DNA from: Clostridium sp. UBA4108
GTDB lineage: Bacteria > Bacillota > Clostridia > Clostridiales > Clostridiaceae
Direction of reading: 5' to 3'
Assembly (NCBI GenBank): GCA_002381695.1
Contig: DFXM01000006.1
Coordinates: 31,190-50,918 of the forward strand
Length of the DNA stretch: 19,729 nucleotides
Under the pieces are notes generated by a model that made no database searches, was not told where the DNA came from, and saw nothing but the letters and a program-made list of their open reading frames with translations. The translations under genes were made by a program, and so were the position numbers. The first letter of the stretch is position 1; every line of letters starts with the position of its first letter. Shown here piece after piece: positions 13,256-19,665 of the stretch.

Positions 13256-13408
13256 TTAATAGTCAGAAGTCGTTGCTTGATAAGTATTAGATTGTCCTCT
13301 TTCTTGATTAGCATTTTCATATGGTCTGCAATAACATCCACAACTGCAACTGCAATATGGCTTTACGCTATTTTCTTGTTTTATAGATTTTTTAAATAAC
13401 TTTTTCAT
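13256..13408 (-). CDS. RiPP precursor E (CLI_3235-type Cys-rich peptide)
   Basis: 50 residues. Leader MKKLFKKSIKQENSVKPY, core CSCSCGCYCRPYE with cysteines at 19, 21, 23, 25 and 27, tail NANQERGQSNTYQATTSDY. The frame stays open for 43 codons upstream (to 13537), but that extension is precursor F's DNA in another frame. The true start is the ATG at 13408, preceded by AAAGGGGAAA and aligned with the MKKL start of its sisters. It is the clearest example of the family core C-x-C-x-C-G-C-x-C-R-P-Y-E-N. Confidence 0.92.
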   Translation of the reverse strand: MKKLFKKSIKQENSVKPYCSCSCGCYCRPYENANQERGQSNTYQATTSDY

Positions 13409-13436
13409 ATTAAAATTTCCCCTTTCTAACTCTAAA

Positions 13437-13589
13437 TTATCCTTGAGACATTGTTGCGTCATAAGCATTAGATCGATATTTTTCTTGAGTGGAATTTTCA
13501 TAAGGTCTGCATAAACAAGCACAATAACAGGAGGCAAACGCCTTTATGGTGCTTTGATCTTTGTTGGATTTTTTAATTAAATTTTTCAT
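13437..13589 (-). CDS. RiPP precursor F (CLI_3235-type, four cysteines)
   Basis: 50 residues, the first gene of the operon. Leader MKNLIKKSNKDQSTIKAF, core ASCYCACLCRPYE: the first family cysteine (position 19) is Ala, so only cysteines 21, 23, 25 and 27 remain, and the usual CG is CA (A24 precedes C25). Tail NSTQEKYRSNAYDATMSQG keeps the Y-D-A-T motif seen in A. AAGGGGGGG lies a few bases before the ATG. About 55 bases of leader separate it from the predicted transcription start. The stop overlaps none of its neighbours; precursor E starts 28 bases later. Confidence 0.87.
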   Translation of the reverse strand: MKNLIKKSNKDQSTIKAFASCYCACLCRPYENSTQEKYRSNAYDATMSQG

Positions 13590-13651
13590 AACACCCCCCC
13601 TTCATTAACTTTATAAATCATGTAAAGAAAAATATTTACTTCTGTAATTGT

Positions 13652-13680
13652 ATTATAATTTCATTACCATATATAGTCAA
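13652..13680 (-). promoter_or_regulatory. Promoter of the RiPP operon
   Basis: On the minus strand: -35 TTGACT (13680-13675), 17-base spacer, perfect -10 TATAAT (13657-13652). Transcription would start near 13645, about 55 bases before precursor F. Just upstream lies the interrupted dyad TTACATTAAATGTTAA (13685-13700), a possible regulator site. No regulator gene is part of the operon. Confidence 0.82.
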
Positions 13681-13742
13681 TGATTTACATTAAATGTTAA
13701 CAATTATTTTTATTTTTTGTGATGCTTATAAGGTGATCTGCA

Positions 13743-13748
13743 TATACT
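13743..13748 (+). promoter_or_regulatory. Possible -10 box for the riboswitch transcript
   Basis: TATACT lies about 28 bases before the riboswitch aptamer, at the right distance for a transcript that includes all of it. A TTGTGA at 13717-13722 could be the -35 box, but the spacing (20) is long. The better-looking TATAAT at 13765-13770 would start transcription inside the aptamer and is less likely. Confidence 0.35.
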
Positions 13749-13770
13749 GTAACTAAAACACTCATATAAT

Positions 13771-13870
13771 TTATTGAACAGGCGATGATACTTCATGCAG
13801 CCGGGCTTTTCATTAAGCAGTGGAATAAATCCATGGGACATTTTCTAAGATGCTCTAAGGATTTTTTATT
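13771..13870 (+). ncRNA. czcD/NiCo-type riboswitch with terminator platform
   Basis: The leader of the cation efflux gene carries the conserved blocks of the czcD (NiCo) RNA in order: GAACAGGCGATG, CTTCATGCAGCCGGGC, AAGCAGTGGA and CCATGGGACA (13776-13840). TGGA-ATAAA-TCCA (13821-13833) forms the last aptamer stem. The same TCC is also the 5' arm of a longer stem: AAATCC (13827-13832) with GGATTT (13859-13864), extended by TGGGACA with TGCTCTA, followed by a T run. Aptamer and terminator therefore exclude each other, so ligand binding should turn expression on. The class was described as sensing Ni/Co and later argued to sense Fe(II). Recognition is from memory of the consensus. Confidence 0.88.
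13827..13870 (+). terminator. Conditional terminator of the riboswitch
   Basis: AAATCC-x-TGGGACA pairs with TGCTCTA-x-GGATTT (13827-13864, one internal mismatch and G-U pairs), then TTTATTTT. It uses the aptamer's conserved GGGACA and TCC, so it can form only when the aptamer is not folded. It lies 74 bases before the efflux gene start. Confidence 0.7.
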
Positions 13871-13943
13871 TTACTCATTTTTACAGACATCTTCATAGGC
13901 AGCTAGAAATTATTTAATTTCACATACCTAATAGGAGGTTTTT

Positions 13944-14831
13944 ATGAATACTAATAATTACAAAAAAATTAAACAGGTATTATGGATAATCCTACTTGCT
14001 AATTTTCTCGTAGCATTATTAAAAATAATTGTTGGTAGCTTAGTTGGAAGCTCAAGTATCACTGCTGACGGCTTTCATTCTCTTTCAGATGGGTCCTCTA
14101 ACATAGTAGGGCTAATTGGAATAGGCTTTGCTTCAAAACCTGTAGATAAGGATCATCCCTATGGTCATAAAAAATTTGAGGTGCTTTCTGGTCTATTTAT
14201 TGCTGGAATGCTAGTTTTTATTGGAATCAAAATAATCTTTACTGGAATAATGAACTTTAAAGCTCCTAACACCTTAAATATATCCATAGAAAGTTTAATA
14301 ACCATATTAATTACCCTTGGAATAAATATCTTGGTTTGCACCTATGAATATAAAATTGGTAAGAAACTTAATAGCTATATATTAATCTCTGATTCTATGC
14401 ATACCAAGAGTGATATTTTTGTATCCCTAGGAGTATTGGCTACCCTTATTGGAATTAAACTCGGATTACCACCTATTATAGATTCTATAGCCTCATTAGT
14501 GGTAGCTGGATTTATTCTACATGCTGCCTATGAGATCTTCATATCTACCAGTGGAGTTTTAGTAGATAAAGCTATGGTAGATGATGAGTTTATTAGAAGT
14601 GCTATTTCAGACTTTAGTGAAATTAAAGATATCCATAACATTAGAAGCCGTGGAAGTGCAACTGATATCCATGTGGATATGCATATTATGATAGACCCTA
14701 GATCCAGTGTGGAAGAATCTCATGCACTACTTCATAAAATTGAAGATAAAATTAGAGAAAAAACTAATGATAATACTCAAGTAATAATCCATGTGGAGCC
14801 TTATTATGAAAATATGTTAGAGCACGAATAA
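13944..14831 (+). CDS. Cation diffusion facilitator (divalent metal efflux)
   Basis: 295 residues, a proton-coupled exporter of divalent metal ions in the cell membrane, acting as a dimer. Six membrane segments (about 12-30, 36-60, 81-100, 115-133, 155-172, 174-195) precede a C-terminal cytoplasmic metal-sensing domain (about 205-290: VDDEFIRSAI, then IHNIRSRGSATDIHVDMHIMID, then VIIHVEPYYE). The transport-site residues fall at H45 and D49 (ADGFHSLSD, helix 2) and H153 and D157 (SDSMHTKSD, helix 5), an H-D-H-D set. DHPYGHKKFE is the usual helix 2-3 loop. AGGAGG lies six bases before the ATG. It is controlled by the czcD/NiCo-type riboswitch upstream, pointing to Co/Ni or Fe(II) export, though an HDHD site is also common in Zn carriers. 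Confidence 0.93.
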   Translation: MNTNNYKKIKQVLWIILLANFLVALLKIIVGSLVGSSSITADGFHSLSDGSSNIVGLIGIGFASKPVDKDHPYGHKKFEVLSGLFIAGMLVFIGIKIIFTGIMNFKAPNTLNISIESLITILITLGINILVCTYEYKIGKKLNSYILISDSMHTKSDIFVSLGVLATLIGIKLGLPPIIDSIASLVVAGFILHAAYEIFISTSGVLVDKAMVDDEFIRSAISDFSEIKDIHNIRSRGSATDIHVDMHIMIDPRSSVEESHALLHKIEDKIREKTNDNTQVIIHVEPYYENMLEHE

Positions 14832-14866
14832 AAAAGAGCTGTATCAAAAATCTATTTTGATACAGC
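14831..14866 (-). terminator. Terminator of the minus-strand run ending with the DsrE-like gene
   Basis: GCTGTATCAAAA (14838-14849) and TTTTGATACAGC (14855-14866) are perfect complements with a 5-base loop. On the minus strand the stem is followed by CTCTTTTTT, a good terminator tail. It lies seven bases past the end of the DsrE-like gene and may also stop the convergent efflux gene, although the T run on the plus side is poor. Confidence 0.88.
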
Positions 14867-14872
14867 CTCACT

Positions 14873-15223
14873 TTATGGTTTTATATAAGCATATCCCTCA
14901 CCTTGTTTCTCAATAAGCTCTAAGACTCCAGCGGGAACAATATGTATAAAATTAAATAATTGCTCCACATTGATTTCATTTGCTTTCAACGCATTATTAC
15001 ATACCACAAATTTAACTCCCTTATGATGCAATTTTTCCATAAGAGTAACATTTACCTCTAAAGTCTCATCACCTATATAAGCTTTTACAGCCTCTGAGTT
15101 AGCTAAGACTTCAATATTAAATTTCTCATCTCCTACGGCCTCTATTAAATTTTTTACGTTGCCCAATAACAGTTTCCATTTATCAATCTCATCTATATGA
15201 AATATAACCTTATATGATGACAT
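14873..15223 (-). CDS. DsrE/DsrF-like family protein
   Basis: A 116-residue cytoplasmic protein of the DsrE-like fold (COG1416-type). YKVIFHIDEIDKWKLLLGNVKNL at the start, IEVLANSEAVKAYI in the middle, then GVKFVVCNNALKANEI with Cys75 at the position of the conserved cysteine, and the family ending VPAGVLELIEKQGEGYAYIKP. Related proteins handle sulfur relay, but single-gene members in clostridia have no known task. GAAGGAGAG precedes the ATG. It is the last gene of a same-strand run and is followed at once by a terminator. Confidence 0.88.
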   Translation of the reverse strand: MSSYKVIFHIDEIDKWKLLLGNVKNLIEAVGDEKFNIEVLANSEAVKAYIGDETLEVNVTLMEKLHHKGVKFVVCNNALKANEINVEQLFNFIHIVPAGVLELIEKQGEGYAYIKP

Positions 15224-15248
15224 CCTAACTCTCCTTCTATATCTAAAA

Positions 15249-15776
15249 TCAATATAATTTTTTAAACGATAAATTTAAAATATTAAATTTAAAACTTGCT
15301 CTCCCCAATATATCCTCTATGTTAATTGGTCCCAATTCCCTACTATCCGTGCTATCTATTCTATTATCTCCTAATACAAAAACATAACCCTCTGGTACTA
15401 CTATTTTCATACCTGGCTCTGTGAAAATATCAGTTGGTAAATAATTTTCTATTAAAACTTCTCCATTTACATACACACTTCCATCTCTTATTTCTACAGT
15501 TTCATTTGATAGTGCTATAACTCTCTTTATATATTTGTCTTTGGCCTCATTATTAGCCTTTAGCACTACTACATCTCCTCTATTATAGTTCTTAGTAAAC
15601 TGTTTATACCTTTCAACAATTACTCTATCATTGTGACTGTTCTCATTAAGGGTAGGGTACATGGATTGCCCCATCACTACAGAGCTGTCAATAACAAAAA
15701 ATTTCACCCCTAAAATTACTATCATAATTAATACAGTCTGAAATATATCCTTTAAATTAAATTTACTATCTTTCAT
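15249..15776 (-). CDS. lepB: Signal peptidase I
   Basis: 175 residues, the membrane serine-lysine protease that removes signal peptides from exported proteins. One N-terminal membrane helix (about 11-29), catalytic Ser38 in GQSMYPTL, catalytic Lys84 in YIKRVIAL, and box E GDNRIDSTDSRELGPI (136-151). It is short and single-spanning like Gram-positive SipS-type enzymes. Its first 11 bases overlap the end of the metallophosphoesterase gene, so the two are probably co-translated. GGGAGG lies a few bases ahead. There is no sign that it belongs to the RiPP operon, since the precursors lack Sec signal peptides. Confidence 0.95.
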   Translation of the reverse strand: MKDSKFNLKDIFQTVLIMIVILGVKFFVIDSSVVMGQSMYPTLNENSHNDRVIVERYKQFTKNYNRGDVVVLKANNEAKDKYIKRVIALSNETVEIRDGSVYVNGEVLIENYLPTDIFTEPGMKIVVPEGYVFVLGDNRIDSTDSRELGPINIEDILGRASFKFNILNLSFKKLY

Positions 15777-16443
15777 TGTTAAGGCCTCCCTTTAAATTAT
15801 CTTCACACAAAGTTTTCAGTGTTATCATTTCCAATACTTCTCCATACTCACTTACTCTTAAAGCCGTTAAATTACCACCATAGCCAGCTCCTGTATCGAG
15901 ATTCCAGCTATTAGCTTTGCCATAATAAATAGGTTCGCGGTTCTCACAGGGAGTGTGTCCTATTATTTGAAGCTTACCTATATTTTCAAGCTGATCCCTA
16001 TTCCAAATTACACTGATCTCACTATTCTCATCAAAGGCACTATCCTCTAAAGTTGCAACTCCAGCATGGCTTATAAACAAGTTTTCATTTTCCCAATAAA
16101 GAGGTAATTCACTAAACCATTCTACGTGTTCTTTAGGATTAAATCCTCTCTCTTTATACTGCCTTAAGGTTTCCTCTCCACATTGTCTTCTCCAATTATG
16201 TTTTGGTCCTCTATAAAAATCCTCAACCATTTCAAACTCATGGTTCCCCTTTAAAAACACCACTTTCTTATGGTGCTTTTTCTTTAATTCCTTGCAATAC
16301 TCTACAACCTCTGGTGAAAAGCTCCCTCTATCTATTAAATCCCCTACTTGAACCAGAAGTTCCTCCGCACTATTCCACTGTTCTAGCAACTTCTTAAAGG
16401 TGTAATAACACCCATGTACATCTCCAATAACAAATAAATTCAT
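15766..16443 (-). CDS. Metallophosphoesterase, PPP/ApaH-like
   Basis: 225 residues with the full calcineurin-like metal site: GDVHG (7-11), GDLIDRG (34-40), GNHE (66-69), SHAG (125-128) and GHTP (162-165). This set is that of small bacterial PPP-type Ser/Thr or tyrosine phosphatases and diadenosine tetraphosphatases; the exact substrate cannot be told. There is no signal peptide, so it is cytoplasmic. GAGGAGA precedes the ATG. The 3' end overlaps signal peptidase I by 11 bases, and about 40 bases separate it from the upstream acetyltransferase gene. Confidence 0.9.
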   Translation of the reverse strand: MNLFVIGDVHGCYYTFKKLLEQWNSAEELLVQVGDLIDRGSFSPEVVEYCKELKKKHHKKVVFLKGNHEFEMVEDFYRGPKHNWRRQCGEETLRQYKERGFNPKEHVEWFSELPLYWENENLFISHAGVATLEDSAFDENSEISVIWNRDQLENIGKLQIIGHTPCENREPIYYGKANSWNLDTGAGYGGNLTALRVSEYGEVLEMITLKTLCEDNLKGGLNNER

Positions 16444-16484
16444 CCTGTTCTCCTCATGCTTTCATTCAATGTTTTTCCGTATTG

Positions 16485-17387
16485 TTAGTTTATCATATTT
16501 GACTTAATGTGTTTACTCATATACCCCTTCTCTACCAAGCTAACAAAACCTAATTTGTCATAGAATACTTCTGCGTCGTTTCCTATGACAATATTTAATC
16601 TTATGGCTGGATAACTCTTAAACGCTAAATTTAATGTTCTTTTGATCATTCTTGAAGCTATCCCTTTCCTCTGAAAGTCAGAATGTACAACGAAATCAAG
16701 AATATATGGTAACTCATTAACAAGTCCCACTGTACAGGCTCCAACAAATTTCTTTGTAACAGTATCATAAATTAAGGTTGACCATTCATTAGGAACCTTC
16801 ATTGAAGCTATATGACTGAAATATATTTGAACACTTAGAGCTTGAAAATCATAGGGCTTTGATGATATATATTGAAATTTATTACTACTATATGCCTCGT
16901 AATAAAGCTTAGTCATAGCTTTTGCATGATCTATAGTCGGAATCATTATTCTATAGCGTGGTTCCCAAATAACCTCAAATTCACCCGTAGCACAGACCAT
17001 AAGCTTCTCAACCTTCTCAAGGGTGAATCCTAAAGCTTTATAATAGTCAATTGAGTTTAAATCTACGTCTGGAGCTATTACTGGACTCCCTTTATGTGAT
17101 ATAGACTCTACATACAAAGTCAAGGCTGTAGTTAAAGCTTCTCCATTATGAAAAGGTGGTATAGTAAATACGCATTTAAGCATATTAGGTTTTATAAATG
17201 CTCCACCAACTCTTTTATTATCTTTAATTATCCAATAATATGAATCACCTTTTAAGTAACGATTAATTTCACCTTGAAAACTTAAAGGCATCCATTCATT
17301 AAAATTACTTAATCTATAAATAGCATGATATCTTGCCCACTCTTCTGTATCAGCTTTAAGAATTTCATATCCATTGAAATAATTCAT
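16485..17387 (-). CDS. GNAT acetyltransferase with two GNAT-like halves
   Basis: 300 residues. The C-terminal half (about 145-285) is a clear GNAT domain: the acetyl-CoA loop QRKGIASRM (239-247) and the late YDKLGF (276-281). The N-terminal half also looks GNAT-like (YYWIIKDNKRVGGAFI near 50-65 and YYKALGFTLEKVEKL at 115-129) but lacks the R/Q-x-x-G-x-A loop, so only the second half is likely to bind acetyl-CoA. Acceptor unknown. The first four bases overlap the end of the upstream GNAT gene (ATGA-type junction), so the two are translationally coupled. Confidence 0.87.
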   Translation of the reverse strand: MNYFNGYEILKADTEEWARYHAIYRLSNFNEWMPLSFQGEINRYLKGDSYYWIIKDNKRVGGAFIKPNMLKCVFTIPPFHNGEALTTALTLYVESISHKGSPVIAPDVDLNSIDYYKALGFTLEKVEKLMVCATGEFEVIWEPRYRIMIPTIDHAKAMTKLYYEAYSSNKFQYISSKPYDFQALSVQIYFSHIASMKVPNEWSTLIYDTVTKKFVGACTVGLVNELPYILDFVVHSDFQRKGIASRMIKRTLNLAFKSYPAIRLNIVIGNDAEVFYDKLGFVSLVEKGYMSKHIKSNMIN

Positions 17388-17866
17388 AGTTTCACCTTAC
17401 TTTCATAGCTATTACCATTAATCTCTATCTTTGCACCGTGTTTCTCCCATATTTTTATTGAAGCTATATTATGAATTTCTATTGTGGTACCTACACATGT
17501 AAATCCCTTACTAACTGCAAACTCTATAACTTTTGAAAATGCTTTACTTGTATAGCCTTTTCCCCAGTACTTACTTCCAATCCAATATCCTATTTGAGCA
17601 CTCTTTTCTTTAATGTTCTGATGACTTAAAGAAATGGTTCCTATAGCTATATTATGAGCCATGATTGCAAACATGTCTGCATTTCTACTTTTACACCACT
17701 CATGGTTATGTTTAATAAATTCTTCAATGGATATCTCTCTCTTTTCAGACCCAAGAGCCTTTATTAAAGCCTCATCCTTATTTAAAAGCTCAACTAGATA
17801 CCTTGCATCCTCCAACTCAATACTTTTAATTGATATACTGCTATTTATCTCTACCATCCTGAGCAT
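17384..17866 (-). CDS. GNAT acetyltransferase, RimJ/RimL type
   Basis: 160 residues. The pattern ISIKSIELEDARYLVELLN at the start, IGYWIGSKYWGKGYTSKAF (92-110) with the acetyl-CoA loop WGKGYT, and NIASIKIWEKHGA (133-145) is that of the RimJ/RimL branch, which acetylates amino groups of proteins or small molecules. Two ATGs are possible (17866 and 17857); the upstream one places the coding start 16 bases inside the preceding gene, the downstream one only seven. Both lie within a coupled junction, so I keep the longer form. The second GNAT gene follows with a four-base overlap. Confidence 0.87.
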   Translation of the reverse strand: MLRMVEINSSISIKSIELEDARYLVELLNKDEALIKALGSEKREISIEEFIKHNHEWCKSRNADMFAIMAHNIAIGTISLSHQNIKEKSAQIGYWIGSKYWGKGYTSKAFSKVIEFAVSKGFTCVGTTIEIHNIASIKIWEKHGAKIEINGNSYESKVKL

Positions 17867-18549
17867 TCCAGATAATAGGATTTGAAATTTTCTTTATTAT
17901 TCCCTTTAATATCTTTTATCCTTTCATCATATTCCATTATTAAACCTCCTTTGCAATCAGAAATTTGAACATTCCTTATTACTGGTTTAAGTGTAAATAT
18001 TATATATGCCTTAGTTGTTCCACTATCAATAACCCCAGATGCTCCATCTAATGTAGAATTAAACTGAGAAATATTTCCCGAATAGGTTGTACTCACTTCT
18101 ACCACATCATGATTAGTAAAAGTAGCCTTTATTAAATCCCCCTGTAATCCTATTCCAGCACTTTGCTTATCCTTATAATTTATCTCATATACTATATCCA
18201 TAATATTCTTTGTGTAATTTTTATATACGGATATCTCCATAATTCCCTTTGGCACTTCTAACGTTTTATTAAATTCCCTGATATCCAAAATATCTAAAAT
18301 CTCTTTACTATCTTCCTTTATCATTTCATAGGCCTTTTCTCTGCCATGCTCTTTGATTAAATTGTTTCTTAAAGTGATATACAGCCTCTCCTCTTCAGAA
18401 ACCTCACTACTATGCATAACTACTTCCTTTTTCTCCACAACTTTTGGCAGCTCCTTCTTAGGCTTTGCTATTGCTACTATATAAAATGCTGTGGATAGAA
18501 TTAGTATTGCTACAATTATATATATACCTTTAAATTTCACCTTTTTCAT
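17851..18549 (-). CDS. Membrane-anchored extracytoplasmic protein, function unknown
   Basis: 232 residues. A basic start (MKKVKFKG) and one membrane helix at about 9-27, then a charged linker (KPKKELPKVVEKKEVV) and an outer domain. The domain has a helical part (EERLYITLRNNLIKEHGREKAYEMIKED) followed by a long strand-rich region to the C-terminus (DIVYEINYKDKQSAGIGLQG, TYSGNISQFNSTLDG, TKAYIIFTLKPVIRNVQ). It is not recognised as any family I can name. The ATG at 18549 has no SD; the nearest strong SD (AAGGAGG) serves a small GTG frame that runs across this start. The 3' end overlaps the GNAT gene by 16 bases. Confidence 0.75.
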   Translation of the reverse strand: MKKVKFKGIYIIVAILILSTAFYIVAIAKPKKELPKVVEKKEVVMHSSEVSEEERLYITLRNNLIKEHGREKAYEMIKEDSKEILDILDIREFNKTLEVPKGIMEISVYKNYTKNIMDIVYEINYKDKQSAGIGLQGDLIKATFTNHDVVEVSTTYSGNISQFNSTLDGASGVIDSGTTKAYIIFTLKPVIRNVQISDCKGGLIMEYDERIKDIKGNNKENFKSYYLECSGW

Positions 18550-18586
18550 ATGATCTAAAAGTAGTCGTATTTCCGTAACACACCAC
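18530..18586 (-). other. Possible 18-codon upstream frame overlapping the next gene's start
   Basis: AAGGAGGATAA leads into GTG at 18586, opening a frame of 18 residues (VVCYGNTTTFRSYEKGEI) that ends at 18530, 20 bases inside the membrane-anchored protein gene in another frame. The larger gene has no SD of its own, so this may be a coupling leader, or a sign that the larger gene's start region has changed. CxGNTTTF resembles half of a zinc ribbon, but this is too short to call. Confidence 0.3.
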
Positions 18587-18651
18587 TTATCCTCCTTCTT
18601 TATGTAAAGTTTACTTTTCTTCCATTTAATCCTTATCTGCTTTTAATCTTC

Positions 18652-19527
18652 TTAAGACATCTTCAATATATTTTCAATGCACTTTTCTAGTACTCCATTA
18701 TGAATATTCTCTAATGATTTCATGGCCCACTTAGGAAATTCAGATTTTTTATATGCACCTATTAAATCTATAAGAATTGATAGTCCATAATCAATAATTT
18801 TCTCAGATTCACTTACTTTTCCATACTCCTCAATAAATGCTTTCCCAGCTTCCTCTGATAACGAAGAGCATACATTTCTTATATCATTGTATCTAAATCC
18901 AATTCCTAAAAAATTATAGTCAAACATAAAGGCCTCTGCTTTATCTTTGCTCACCACAAGATTGGTCCAATAAAAGTCATTGTAGACTAAGGTTTCTTTT
19001 AATTCTGCTACCTTCCTCAGAATTATTTCTAAGTTGTTTAAAATTAAATTCCACACTTTATTATCCTGGGAGTTAGACTTTTTCTTTACCATCTCAATAT
19101 TCTCTTTAGTAACAACCTCTATTTCTCTATATAAGTTATTATCTTTATCTACATATTTTTCGCCCTCATTATGCAAATTTACATACCATCTTGCAAGGTT
19201 TCTTGCTACTTGAATATCTGCTAAATCGTCTTTGTTTCCCAATCTATATCTTGAACTTTCATCTATATCCTCTAACAACAAAGCTTTCTTAGTAAATCCA
19301 TAAACTTTAATTGTGGGTATATTAAGCTCCTTTAAAATATTGTAACCTTTAATTTCTCTTGTATATTGATTGTTTGTAAAATACTTAAGAACATAGGATT
19401 TATACTCATACTTTACTCTAAATAAATATATTCCATCCTTATTTCTTATTTCCTTAATATCTATATAATCTATATTTGATAAACCAAGTTTCTCTAACTC
19501 ACTATAGACCTCTTCCCTTAAATTCAT
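18652..19527 (-). CDS. APH/choline-kinase-like phosphotransferase
   Basis: 291 residues with the aminoglycoside phosphotransferase-like kinase fold. Lys48 (YVLKYF) and Glu58 (REIKGYNIL) are the expected ATP-site pair; the hinge region is LLLEDIDE (83-90); the catalytic loop is YNDFYWTN (182-189) with Asp184 and Asn189; the metal-binding Asp203 is in MFDYNF. The usual histidine of the HxDxxxxN loop is Tyr182 here. The substrate may be a small sugar, an aminoglycoside or a lipid head group; nothing nearby decides. AGGAGGGG lies six bases before the ATG. About 100 bases separate it from the next gene. Confidence 0.85.
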   Translation of the reverse strand: MNLREEVYSELEKLGLSNIDYIDIKEIRNKDGIYLFRVKYEYKSYVLKYFTNNQYTREIKGYNILKELNIPTIKVYGFTKKALLLEDIDESSRYRLGNKDDLADIQVARNLARWYVNLHNEGEKYVDKDNNLYREIEVVTKENIEMVKKKSNSQDNKVWNLILNNLEIILRKVAELKETLVYNDFYWTNLVVSKDKAEAFMFDYNFLGIGFRYNDIRNVCSSLSEEAGKAFIEEYGKVSESEKIIDYGLSILIDLIGAYKKSEFPKWAMKSLENIHNGVLEKCIENILKMS

Positions 19528-19665
19528 TTTTCCCCTCCTATATCTCTATATTTTAATATATAGTACCACCTTATTTTATATTATAAGTTATATTTTTACA
19601 TTGTACTATAAAAATAAATCCATTTTCTTCTTTCACAAAAAATATCTCCCTAATCTTTGAATTTA

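Noticed and set aside
13256..13537. A 93-residue minus-strand open frame containing precursor E
   Set aside because: Its first 43 codons are precursor F's coding DNA read in another frame. The ATG at 13408 has its own SD and lines up with the MKKL start of the other precursors, so only the last 50 codons are real.
10508..13589. Repeated ~150-base units suggesting a CRISPR-like or minisatellite array
   Set aside because: The units are coding sequences with their own SD, start and stop. The similarity is at protein level, unit spacing varies, and a 2-kb gene interrupts them.
5877..13589. Lanthipeptide, lasso or class IIa bacteriocin system
   Set aside because: There is no LanM/LanB/LanC, no lasso cyclase or B protein, no double-glycine leader and no YGNGV motif. 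The radical SAM/SPASM maturase and Cys-rich peptides point to the CcpM class.
13765..13770. Perfect TATAAT as promoter of the metal efflux gene
   Set aside because: It would start transcription inside the riboswitch aptamer and has no -35 box at 16-18 bases. The sequence is explained by AT richness.
15249..15776. Signal peptidase I as the processing enzyme of the RiPP operon
   Set aside because: The precursors have short lysine-rich leaders without a Sec signal or an AXA site. The gene belongs to a separate run beyond the metal efflux gene.
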